A stretch of DNA of 7,290 nt from NCBI GenBank assembly GCA_003233545.1, contig QILZ01000306.1:1-7290 (forward strand). Reading direction: 5' to 3'. A model generated the notes under the pieces. The model had not been told where the DNA came from and did no database searches. It saw only the letters and a list, made by a program, of their open reading frames with translations. Both the position numbers and the translations under genes were made by a program. This document shows positions 1-6,533 of this stretch, one piece after another. Position 1 is the stretch's first letter; the number at the start of each line of letters is the position of its first letter. The stretch is from Spirochaetales bacterium. Lineage in GTDB: Bacteria; Spirochaetota; Spirochaetia; SZUA-6.

Positions 1-2
1 GC

Positions 3-1793
3 TTGACATTGTGCGGAGTTTTTTGGAACTTTAAGCAGATGTCGAGAGGTCCGCTTTTAAAGATTTTAACATATATTTCCCGCAGCTGGTTTTTTGCTCT
101 CGGAGCTTTTTTCGCACTTCTGATAAGCTCGGCCGGTAACCTTGTTGTGCCGCGTTTTATACAGCGCATAATCGATAAAGGCATAGTGGCAGGCAGTGTA
201 AAGGTAATATTTTTCGGAGTACTTATTATAACCGCTGTTGCAGTTATAAGGGCGGTTTTTGCATTTCTTCAAGGATATTGGGCGGCAAAACTGTCTCAGG
301 AGGTTGCCTATAACCTGCGGAATGTCTTATACAGCCATATTCAAAATCTCTCCTTCAGTTATCATGACAGGGCACAGACAGGGCAGCTGTTAACACGGGT
401 CACTAATGACGTTGAACTTGTTAAAGGTTTTATACAGCGGGGGTTTATTCAGTTATTAAGTGCCCTTATTATGATGAGCGGAAGCCTCGCTTTTCTTATA
501 AGAATCGATGCACGTTTAACGATTATGGTAATTCCGGTTATGCTTATTGTTCTTGTGTTGTTTACTGCTTTTGCAAGAATAGGAAGACCTCTCTTTGTAA
601 AGGCAGAGCAGAAACTCGGCGAGCTGAATTCGTTTGTTCAGCAGAACATCCTCGGAATACGGGTTGTAAAAGCATTTTCCCGCTCCGGGTATGAGATGGA
701 AAGATTTAAGAAACGCAATAAGGAACTGTACGATATAAGTCTGTATACAGGGAAGATATTTGCCGGTGTTATTCCGGGCATATTTCTCTTATCCAATATA
801 AGTACTTTAATTGTTATCTGGTTGGGAGGTTTTCAGGTTCTATCGGGGCATCTGACCATCGGGGAACTTGTTGCTTTTCAGAGTTATCTGATGATGGCCT
901 TTTTCCCCGTACTCATGCTTGGTATGGTAATTATGTCCGTATCCCAGGCCGGAGCGGGTGCAAAGAGGATTTTTGATGTTCTCGATGCCGATATCGAAGT
1001 AAAAAACGTGCCGGGAGCGAAAGAACTTTCTGCAGTAAAGGGAAATGTATCGTTCGAAAATGTATCGTTTCGTTATTTTACAGAAGGTGCCTATGTCTTA
1101 AAGGATGTAAGTTTTAATATAGACGCCGGAACCCACGTCGCTGTTTTAGGAGCTACCGGTTCCGGCAAGAGTACTATAATCAATCTTATCCCGAGATTCT
1201 ACGATGCTGTTTCGGGAAAAGTGATGATAGACGGATTTAATGTCAGGGATGTTACTCTTGAATCACTCAGAAAAAACATAGGTATCGTACTTCAGGATAC
1301 CTACCTTTTTTCAGGTACAATACGGGAAAATATTGCATACGGAGATCCCGATGCTTCGGATGAGGACATAAGAAATGCAGCAGCCGGGGCGGATGCAGAT
1401 AATTTTATAGAGTCTTTCCCCTATGGATATGATACGGTAATAGGTGAAAAAGGTATTATGCTTTCAGGGGGACAGAGACAGCGAATTGCAATAGCACGTG
1501 CAATTCTGATAAAACCGGGGATATTGATTCTGGATGACAGTACAAGTCATTTAGATGCCCTAACGGAAAAGAATATAGAAAGGGCAGTTGCCGGTTTAAG
1601 TTCGGGAGTAACAACGTTTACAATTGCTCAGAAGATTAAAACTATCATCAAGGCAGACACTATCCTTCTCATGAATAACGGGAGACTTGAGGATATGGGA
1701 ACGAATAAGGAACTGCTGGAGAGAAGTCCGTTATACGCCGATATAGTGGAATCCCAGTTAACCGGGTTTAAGGAAAGAAAAAGTGAAGGATAA
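3..1793 (+). CDS. Heterodimeric ABC exporter, degenerate-site subunit (TMD-NBD half-transporter)
   Basis: This is a half-size ABC exporter subunit, probably pumping a drug, lipid or peptide across the inner membrane; the substrate cannot be read from sequence. Numbering from the TTG at 3, about six hydrophobic helices lie in residues 29-316, followed by a nucleotide-binding domain. The NBD has Walker A GATGSGKST (383-391), Q-loop Q431, a perfect signature LSGGQ (487-491), Walker B ending D511, D-loop SHLD (515-518) and a switch region. Two key residues are non-canonical: the catalytic Glu after Walker B is Asp (D512), and the switch His is Gln (Q543, in IAQKIK). This pattern is known from subunits such as TM287 and its relatives, which form the degenerate site of heterodimers. 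The partner gene follows after 6 bp. The start is unsettled: the frame is open to the window edge, and an in-frame ATG at 39 gives a family-like N-terminus (MSRGPLLK) but has only a weak upstream GGA. Confidence 0.93.
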   Translation: MTLCGVFWNFKQMSRGPLLKILTYISRSWFFALGAFFALLISSAGNLVVPRFIQRIIDKGIVAGSVKVIFFGVLIITAVAVIRAVFAFLQGYWAAKLSQEVAYNLRNVLYSHIQNLSFSYHDRAQTGQLLTRVTNDVELVKGFIQRGFIQLLSALIMMSGSLAFLIRIDARLTIMVIPVMLIVLVLFTAFARIGRPLFVKAEQKLGELNSFVQQNILGIRVVKAFSRSGYEMERFKKRNKELYDISLYTGKIFAGVIPGIFLLSNISTLIVIWLGGFQVLSGHLTIGELVAFQSYLMMAFFPVLMLGMVIMSVSQAGAGAKRIFDVLDADIEVKNVPGAKELSAVKGNVSFENVSFRYFTEGAYVLKDVSFNIDAGTHVAVLGATGSGKSTIINLIPRFYDAVSGKVMIDGFNVRDVTLESLRKNIGIVLQDTYLFSGTIRENIAYGDPDASDEDIRNAAAGADADNFIESFPYGYDTVIGEKGIMLSGGQRQRIAIARAILIKPGILILDDSTSHLDALTEKNIERAVAGLSSGVTTFTIAQKIKTIIKADTILLMNNGRLEDMGTNKELLERSPLYADIVESQLTGFKERKSEG

Positions 1794-1802
1794 CAGGTTT
1801 TG
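1786..1802 (+). promoter_or_regulatory. RBS that supports a TTG start of the second ABC gene
   Basis: AAGGA at 1786-1790 precedes the TTG at 1800-1802 by 9 bases and overlaps the last codons of the upstream gene, which stops with TAA at 1791-1793. No in-frame ATG lies nearby, so this site is the main evidence for the non-ATG start. Confidence 0.6.
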
Positions 1803-3614
1803 TTAGGCGGAGGCAGAGGGCACGCTCTAAAGAGAGAGGTAGAGCATGCACGAAATCCCGGTGAAACTTTAAAACGGCTTGGTACTTATCTTAAACCCTG
1901 CACAGGATATTTCATTATAATCTTCGCTTCCATCCTGCTTTCCACACTGCTCTCCGTTGCCGCTCCGGCTATTATAGGCAGGGGCGTCGATGTCCTTTAC
2001 AGTTTTATAAAGGGCACTTCTGCGGGAACCGGAGTTAAAGAAAGCCGGGATACGCTTTCACGGCTTATGGTTATACTGGGATCTGTGTATGCCGGAGTCT
2101 GGCTGCTTAATGTATTAACCTACTTTTTATTAAATATCGTAAGCAAGAAGGTCCTGTATGATATTCGCAATGATATATTCCTGAAAATACAGACGCTTTC
2201 CATGGAATTCTTTGACAGGAATAAAACCGGTGATATAATGTCGAGACTTTCAAATGATACCGCAACGATAAATCGCGTTTTAAATATGGGTTTAAACAGA
2301 TTCGTAAGCAGTATCTTTACTTTGGCAGGTACTATGACTGCGATGTTTGTACTTAATGTGCGGTTAGCACTGTCAGGTTTTGCTATAATTCCGGTAATGG
2401 TCATGACTACCATCTTTTTTTCCGGAAAAGCACGAAAGGCTTTTCAGAAAACAAGGAAAACAATAAGCGGTATCAATGTCGAACTCGAGGATAATATAAC
2501 AGGTGTAAAAACCGCCCAGGCCTTTAACCGTACCGGCAGGAACAGAGAAGCCTTTAAAAAGGTTAATGCGAGAAACAGGGATGCTAATGTAAATGCGGAA
2601 TCCGTTCTTGCCGCATTTTCCCCGGCCCTGGATGTATTGAGTACACTGGGTCTTGCGGTAGTTTTAGGCTACGGGGGATGGCTTGCTCTGAAAGGGTTTG
2701 TAACGATTGGGCTTATCGTAGCTTTTCTGCAGTATATAAGACGTTTTTTTCAGCCTGTTCGTGCAATTTCTATCCTGTGGGGCAACCTTCAGTCAGCGGT
2801 AGCAGGTGCCGAAAGAATCTTTGAACTGATGGACGAGAAACCTGCAATAACCGAGAAGGCAAGTCCGATTATCCTTGTATCTGTTAAAGGTAATATCTCA
2901 TTTCAGCATGTTTCCTTTTCATATGCGGATAGACCGGAGGTGCTTAAAGATATAAACCTTTCAATTTTGGAAAATACTAAAGCTGCAGTCGTGGGGCCGA
3001 CAGGTGCCGGAAAAACTACACTGGTTTCCCTGCTTGCCCGTTTTTACGATGTCACCGAAGGTAAAATATTAATCGACGGATTCGATATCAGGGATTTAAG
3101 CCTGCCTCATTATAGAACAAAATTGGGAATAGTGCCGCAGGAGCCCTTTCTTTTTCCCGGTACCATAGAGGAGAATATACGTTACGGAAAATTAGATGCT
3201 TCACGGGAAGAGATTCTAAAAGCTTCCGAATCGGCTAATGCCCATGGTTTTATTACAGATCTTCCCGCAGGATATAATACGGAATTGTCCGAAGGAGCTC
3301 AGAACATAAGCAGGGGTCAGAGACAGCTTATCGCAATTGCCAGAACCATACTTTCGGATCCGGCGATTCTGATATTGGACGAAGCTACATCGAGTGTGGA
3401 TACCCGCACGGAATTGCTTATACAGGATGCCCTTAAAAAGCTGTTCAGAAACAGAACGAGTTTTATAATAGCACACAGGTTAAGTACCGTGAAGAATGCT
3501 GATACTATTATTGTACTGCAGGACGGCGTTATAGCGGAACAGGGAAGTCACGCGGAATTACTTAAACTAAAGGAGGTTTATTACAATCTGCATATAGAAC
3601 AGTCTCTGGTTTAA
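1800..3614 (+). CDS. Heterodimeric ABC exporter, catalytic-site subunit (TMD-NBD half-transporter)
   Basis: This is the second half-transporter, 604 residues, with about six membrane helices (roughly 37-59, 90-113, 165-186, 190-208, 275-297, 303-325) and a C-terminal NBD. Walker A is GPTGAGKTT (399-407), the Q-loop is Q447, and Walker B ends D527 followed by the catalytic E528. The D-loop is SSVD (531-534) and the switch His is H559 in IAHRLSTV. The signature is degenerate, ISRGQ (503-507) instead of LSGGQ. Its defects therefore complement those of the upstream subunit: its Walker A/B with the partner's LSGGQ form one competent ATPase site, and its ISRGQ faces the partner's Asp/Gln site. The TTG start is supported by AAGGA (1786-1790) inside the end of the upstream gene; the next in-frame Met (about residue 90) would delete the first membrane helix. 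Relatives include BmrC/BmrD, LmrC/LmrD and TM287/TM288. Both genes are probably co-transcribed and translationally coupled. Confidence 0.94.
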   Translation: MLGGGRGHALKREVEHARNPGETLKRLGTYLKPCTGYFIIIFASILLSTLLSVAAPAIIGRGVDVLYSFIKGTSAGTGVKESRDTLSRLMVILGSVYAGVWLLNVLTYFLLNIVSKKVLYDIRNDIFLKIQTLSMEFFDRNKTGDIMSRLSNDTATINRVLNMGLNRFVSSIFTLAGTMTAMFVLNVRLALSGFAIIPVMVMTTIFFSGKARKAFQKTRKTISGINVELEDNITGVKTAQAFNRTGRNREAFKKVNARNRDANVNAESVLAAFSPALDVLSTLGLAVVLGYGGWLALKGFVTIGLIVAFLQYIRRFFQPVRAISILWGNLQSAVAGAERIFELMDEKPAITEKASPIILVSVKGNISFQHVSFSYADRPEVLKDINLSILENTKAAVVGPTGAGKTTLVSLLARFYDVTEGKILIDGFDIRDLSLPHYRTKLGIVPQEPFLFPGTIEENIRYGKLDASREEILKASESANAHGFITDLPAGYNTELSEGAQNISRGQRQLIAIARTILSDPAILILDEATSSVDTRTELLIQDALKKLFRNRTSFIIAHRLSTVKNADTIIVLQDGVIAEQGSHAELLKLKEVYYNLHIEQSLV

Positions 3615-3623
3615 ATAAAATAA

Positions 3624-3636
3624 TACATTATATGTA
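3624..3636. repeat. Small AT-rich palindrome between the ABC pair and gdhA
   Basis: TACAT-TAT-ATGTA is a perfect 5-bp inverted repeat with a 3-base centre, 10 bp after the ABC stop codon. Together with ATGTACAT at 3673-3680 it gives four ATGTA/TACAT half-sites in under 60 bp. It could be an operator, but AT-rich intergenic DNA often produces such matches by chance. It is too weak and GC-poor to be a good intrinsic terminator. Confidence 0.25.
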
Positions 3637-3652
3637 ATTATATACAAAGTAA

Positions 3653-3681
3653 TTGAATATTCTGTAGTTTTTATGTACATT
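3653..3681 (+). promoter_or_regulatory. Likely sigma70-type promoter of gdhA
   Basis: TTGAAT (3653-3658) and TACATT (3676-3681) are separated by exactly 17 bp, matching the -35 and -10 consensus at 5/6 and 4/6 positions. Transcription would begin near 3688, giving a leader of about 40 bases with the ribosome site just before the gene. The nearly identical TTGAAC-17-TACATT arrangement upstream of the gene at 5161 raises confidence in both. The palindrome ATGTACAT (3673-3680) overlaps the -10 element and could be a regulator site. Confidence 0.5.
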
Positions 3682-3728
3682 TTTGTTTAAATGCGTTTTA
3701 AAATAATATTTGATAAAGGAGTTTCAGA

Positions 3729-4985
3729 ATGAGTCAGGAAAATCTTAATCCCTTTGCAATTGCCCAGCAGCAGCTCGATGAAGCGGCAAGGATTCTTAAA
3801 CTGGATGAAGCGACACATCAGATGCTCAGATGGCCGGTGAGAGAGCTTCATGTAAGTCTGCCTGTACGGATGGATGATGGGAGTATACAGGTTTTTAAGG
3901 GTTTCAGAGTACAGTATAATGATTCACGGGGGCCTACAAAAGGAGGGATTCGTTTTCATCCTGCGGAAACAATAGATACGGTAAGGGCACTTGCAGCCTG
4001 GATGACATGGAAAACGGCCGTTGTGGATATTCCTCTTGGCGGAGGAAAGGGAGGGGTAATCTGCAATCCGAAGGAAATGAGCCAGTACGAATTAGAGCGC
4101 CTCTCCAGGCAGTATATCAGGCAGGTCGGCAGGATTATCGGACCAACAAAGGATGTGCCGGCACCGGATGTTTATACAACTCCGCAGATTATGTCCTGGA
4201 TGATGGATGAGTTCTACTGGCAGCAGGGTTACAATGCCTTTGGTGTAATTACAGGAAAACCTCTTGCCATAGGCGGTTCAAAGGGCAGGGGGGATGCCAC
4301 TGCACGGGGAGGTGTTTTCTGTGTCAGGGAAGCATGTAAAAAACTGGATATCGACCCGGCAAAGGTAACGTATGCCGTACAGGGTTTCGGCAATGCGGGT
4401 CAGTTTGCAGCGACATTGATGAAAGAACTTCTCGGTGCGGATAAACTTGTTGCCGTTTCCGATTCCCGCAGCGGTGTTTATAGTGCGGATGGTCTCGATC
4501 CTGAAAAACTTGTCAAGTATAAACTGAAAAACGGACAGGTAAGCGGATTTCCCGGGGCAGAGCCGATCAGCAATGAGGAACTTCTGGAATTGGATGTGGA
4601 TGTTCTTATTCCCGCTGCATTGGAAAATCAGATTACAGCGGATAACGCTTCCAGGATAAAAGCCCGGATATCTGCGGAATTGGCAAACGGTCCCACTACC
4701 CCGGAAGCCGATAAAATTCTCTACGATCGAAATGTATTTGTAATTCCGGATTTTCTATGTAATGCAGGCGGAGTAACTGTAAGTTACTTTGAGCAGGTTC
4801 AGAATGCTTACAACTACTACTGGACCATAGATGATGTTTATAAACGGCTCGATCAGAAAATGACGGACGCATTCCTTAATGTGTACGAAAATTCTATGGA
4901 ATTCAGTGTCGATATGAGAAAAGCAGCATATATTGTGGCTGTAGCACGTGTGGCGGAAGCGATGAAGCTGAGAGGCTGGGTATAG
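3729..4985 (+). CDS. gdhA: Glutamate dehydrogenase (hexameric, Glu/Leu/Phe/Val dehydrogenase family)
   Basis: The enzyme interconverts glutamate with 2-oxoglutarate plus ammonium using NAD(P), linking carbon and nitrogen metabolism in the cytoplasm. At 418 residues it has the normal length of the small hexameric class. The N-terminal dimerisation/substrate domain contains K71 (PTKGG), K95 (TWKTA), catalytic K107 (PLGGGKGG) and catalytic D147 (PAPD). The spacings 24, 12 and 40 equal those of K89, K113, K125 and D165 in Clostridium symbiosum GDH. The glutamate-pocket A145, V349 and S352 are also in place, which favours glutamate over leucine, phenylalanine or valine. The Rossmann motif GFGNAG (219-224) is followed by SDS (244-246) near the end of the next strand, where an Asp is found in many family members; coenzyme preference is not resolved. 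The ATG is preceded by AAAGGAG (3715-3721) at 7 bases. It appears monocistronic, with its own promoter and a downstream stem-loop. Confidence 0.96.
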   Translation: MSQENLNPFAIAQQQLDEAARILKLDEATHQMLRWPVRELHVSLPVRMDDGSIQVFKGFRVQYNDSRGPTKGGIRFHPAETIDTVRALAAWMTWKTAVVDIPLGGGKGGVICNPKEMSQYELERLSRQYIRQVGRIIGPTKDVPAPDVYTTPQIMSWMMDEFYWQQGYNAFGVITGKPLAIGGSKGRGDATARGGVFCVREACKKLDIDPAKVTYAVQGFGNAGQFAATLMKELLGADKLVAVSDSRSGVYSADGLDPEKLVKYKLKNGQVSGFPGAEPISNEELLELDVDVLIPAALENQITADNASRIKARISAELANGPTTPEADKILYDRNVFVIPDFLCNAGGVTVSYFEQVQNAYNYYWTIDDVYKRLDQKMTDAFLNVYENSMEFSVDMRKAAYIVAVARVAEAMKLRGWV

Positions 4986-5021
4986 GCAGAGTCAGGCAGT
5001 ACTAACAAAATCATACGATAG

Positions 5022-5070
5022 ATAAGCTGTCTTCCTGATGATATTTTATAGAAGACAGCTTATTTCTGTT
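5022..5070 (+). terminator. Intrinsic terminator after gdhA
   Basis: A perfect 13-bp inverted repeat pairs 5022-5034 (ATAAGCTGTCTTC) with 5051-5063 (GAAGACAGCTTAT) around a 16-base AT-rich loop. A T-rich run (TTTCTGTT) follows the right arm. It begins 37 bases after the gdhA stop and lies before the promoter of the next operon, as expected for a factor-independent terminator. The loop is longer and the tail less uniform than ideal. Confidence 0.8.
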
Positions 5071-5089
5071 AATTAACCTCTGGTTTTTA

Positions 5090-5118
5090 TTGAACTATTA
5101 TTAAATAATCGTTACATT
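5090..5118 (+). promoter_or_regulatory. Likely sigma70-type promoter of the cobO-hypA operon
   Basis: TTGAAC (5090-5095) and TACATT (5113-5118) are 17 bp apart. The hexamers and spacer nearly duplicate the putative gdhA promoter. Start of transcription would fall near 5125, leaving a leader of about 36 bases that contains AAGGGAG (5148-5154). It sits directly downstream of the gdhA terminator, the expected position for a fresh promoter. Confidence 0.5.
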
Positions 5119-5147
5119 CATCAATATGGTAATTAGAAATCTTATTT

Positions 5148-5163
5148 AAGGGAGAAGTATTTG
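5148..5163 (+). promoter_or_regulatory. Strong RBS fixing the TTG start at 5161
   Basis: AAGGGAG at 5148-5154 lies 6 bases before TTG at 5161-5163. The first in-frame ATG (residue 78) would remove the membrane helix and middle of the protein, so the TTG start is well supported. Confidence 0.65.
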
Positions 5164-5577
5164 TTTTTTTTATTCCCCTTTGGTTTTTTCGGTACATTTA
5201 TAATAATATTTTTAGCTCTCAGGATAGGCAGGAGACTTTTCAGGGACTTGTTCGAGGATGACCGGGAGATATCTCCGGGATGGAAGCGAAGTTTCCGTAA
5301 TTCGAGATTATTCGATAATCTGAATGCAAAAAGTTTTACGGTAAAAAAGCCCAGGGATGCCCAGCACCAGATATTTCGACTGGCTAATAAAATGCACGGC
5401 AAGCTGACTGTGTCCGATATTGTTATCAATACAGGTATCGGAATTAAGGAAGCAGAGGAAACGATGAATAAAATGACGGACGGGATGAGGGTGCGTATGG
5501 AAGTTGATGATCGGGGAATAGTCATTTATGAATTTCCCGAAATAATTGTGAGGTACGAGGATAAGAATACATATTGA
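5161..5577 (+). CDS. Small membrane-anchored protein with winged-helix-like C-terminal domain
   Basis: This 138-residue protein belongs to no family I can name with confidence. Residues 2-20 are a very hydrophobic, Phe-rich helix followed by positive residues (R21, R24, R25, R28), so it is probably an N-terminal anchor with the remainder in the cytoplasm. Residues 29-63 form a charged linker. Residues 66-132 look like a winged helix: a helix at 66-79, then LTVSDIVINTGI and KEAEETMNKMTDGM resembling the helix-turn-helix, and a two-stranded wing (RVRMEVDD, GIVIYEFPE). The pattern of a hydrophobic residue, GIVIYEFPE and preceding acidic turn is one I associate with uncharacterised bacterial membrane proteins. 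DNA binding is not shown; such domains also mediate protein contacts. It is the first gene of the operon, and its TGA overlaps the TTG of the adenosyltransferase gene. A run of eight T (5164-5171) directly follows the start codon. Confidence 0.82.
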   Translation: MFFLFPFGFFGTFIIIFLALRIGRRLFRDLFEDDREISPGWKRSFRNSRLFDNLNAKSFTVKKPRDAQHQIFRLANKMHGKLTVSDIVINTGIGIKEAEETMNKMTDGMRVRMEVDDRGIVIYEFPEIIVRYEDKNTY

Positions 5578-6092
5578 GGAAAGGGTATATTCAGGTTTAC
5601 ACCGGGAACGGCAAAGGAAAGACAACTGCGGCTTTCGGCGTTGCCGTAAGAATGCTTGGAGCCGGATACAGGGTTTTTATAGGTCAATTTCTTAAAAACG
5701 GTTTGTACTCCGAACTTAAAGGCTTTAAAAGTTGGGGCGATTCTGTTTCTATCGAGCAGTTCGGAAGCGGCCGGTTTGTCGGCAAAGGTATTACAGTTAA
5801 AGACAGAAAACTCGCAGAAGAAGGTCTCGAAAGATGCGGAGGAGCAATCCGGAACGGCGGATACGGCCTGGTAATATTAGATGAGATAAATACTGCTCTT
5901 TCCCTTGGAATTGTGAAATTTGATGCTGTCAGGCGGTTATTGCATGAAAAACCGGGTAATGTGGAGCTGATACTTACAGGCAGAGGCGCACCTTCCGAAT
6001 TGATCGACGAAGCTGATCTTGTAACGGAGATGGTAGAGATAAAACATTACTACGACTCAGGTGTTTCAGCCAGGGCCGGTATCGAGAAGTGA
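5574..6092 (+). CDS. cobO: Cob(I)yrinic acid a,c-diamide / cob(I)alamin adenosyltransferase (CobO/BtuR/CobA type)
   Basis: This cytoplasmic enzyme transfers the 5'-deoxyadenosyl group of ATP to the cobalt of a reduced corrinoid, in synthesis or salvage of adenosylcobalamin. The P-loop GNGKGKTT lies near the N-terminus (about residues 11-18) after the strand YIQVYT. Later family hallmarks are VILDEIN (Walker-B-like, about 99-105), LILTGRGAP, and ADLVTEM followed by EIKHYYDSGV and an ARAGIE end. At 172 residues it is the short form common in anaerobes, lacking the longer N-terminal extension of proteobacterial BtuR (about 195-200). The start is TTG (5574-5576) overlapping the previous TGA (5575-5577), indicating translational coupling; only a weak GAGGA lies about 12 bases upstream. 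No other cobalamin-synthesis gene is in view, so salvage or de novo use cannot be separated. The gene may have been grouped here for transition-metal cofactor supply alongside hypA. Confidence 0.93.
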   Translation: MRKGYIQVYTGNGKGKTTAAFGVAVRMLGAGYRVFIGQFLKNGLYSELKGFKSWGDSVSIEQFGSGRFVGKGITVKDRKLAEEGLERCGGAIRNGGYGLVILDEINTALSLGIVKFDAVRRLLHEKPGNVELILTGRGAPSELIDEADLVTEMVEIKHYYDSGVSARAGIEK

Positions 6093-6107
6093 ATTCAGGA
6101 GATAGTA

Positions 6108-6533
6108 ATGCATGAATGGGCGCTTGCAGATGCAGTTGTTTCCACGTTAGAGGAAAAATTAGGAGAACGGAATTTATCTATATTAAAGGGAGTGCATATC
6201 AGACTTGGTGAGCTTCAGAATATAGACCGGGAAATATTTGTTGCAGGTCTTAAAATGATGCTTCGGGGTAAGCATTGCAGCCTTGAAGTATTTAAAATCG
6301 ATATGGAAGAGGCGGGGTTTAAGTGTAATTACTGCGGGACAGGGTGGAAACTAAACGAATATCCGGGGATCGGAGAAGATGAGCGTGAGGCAATACATTT
6401 TCTGCCGGAATCCGCCCATGCATATATGCAGTGCCCGAAATGCGGCAGTTCTGATTTTACAGTTGCAGCCGGCAGGGGTGTGTTAATCGAGAGCATGGAA
6501 CTGAATGGCCGGGAGCCGGCATCCGGTGATTGA
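6108..6533 (+). CDS. hypA: HypA, [NiFe]-hydrogenase nickel metallochaperone (long, archaeal-like form)
   Basis: HypA carries Ni(II) to the large subunit of [NiFe] hydrogenase (and to urease in some bacteria). The N-terminus MHE contains the conserved nickel ligand H2. The zinc-site cysteines are C73/C76 (CNYC) and C109/C112 (CPKC). Ordinary bacterial HypA is about 113-118 residues with 12-13 residues between CxxC pairs; here there are 32 between them and the total is 141. The insert contains H97 (AIHFLPE) and H104 (SAHAY), and the start MHEWALADAVV, the GELQ motif and the end PKCGSSDF...GRGV closely resemble what I recall of Thermococcus kodakarensis HypA (139 residues), where a His of the insert completes the nickel site. 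The ATG is well placed, 6 bases after AGGAG (6097-6101), and lies 15 bp after cobO. The gene overlaps the following ATPase gene. Hydrogenase is more likely than urease as target, but neither is visible in the window. Confidence 0.93.
   Translation: MHEWALADAVVSTLEEKLGERNLSILKGVHIRLGELQNIDREIFVAGLKMMLRGKHCSLEVFKIDMEEAGFKCNYCGTGWKLNEYPGIGEDEREAIHFLPESAHAYMQCPKCGSSDFTVAAGRGVLIESMELNGREPASGD

Noticed and set aside
3..8. TTGACA, a perfect -35-like hexamer at the window edge
   Set aside because: The sequence 17 bp downstream (GAACTT) is no -10 element, and the hexamer lies inside an open frame that may be coding.
3615..3652. Intrinsic terminator for the ABC operon
   Set aside because: The only inverted repeat is a 5-bp AT-rich one without a following T-run, so no terminator can be supported.
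4007..4210. Short + strand frame inside gdhA
   Set aside because: It lies wholly within a conserved enzyme gene in another frame and has no ribosome site of note.
3729..4985. Leucine or phenylalanine dehydrogenase
   Set aside because: Those enzymes are shorter (about 350-370 residues) and lack the glutamate gamma-carboxylate contacts K71 and S352 that are present here.
5142..5525. Long reverse-strand open frame opposite the membrane winged-helix gene
   Set aside because: It is antisense to a gene with a clear ribosome site, membrane helix and domain-like sequence, and its own product has no recognisable feature.
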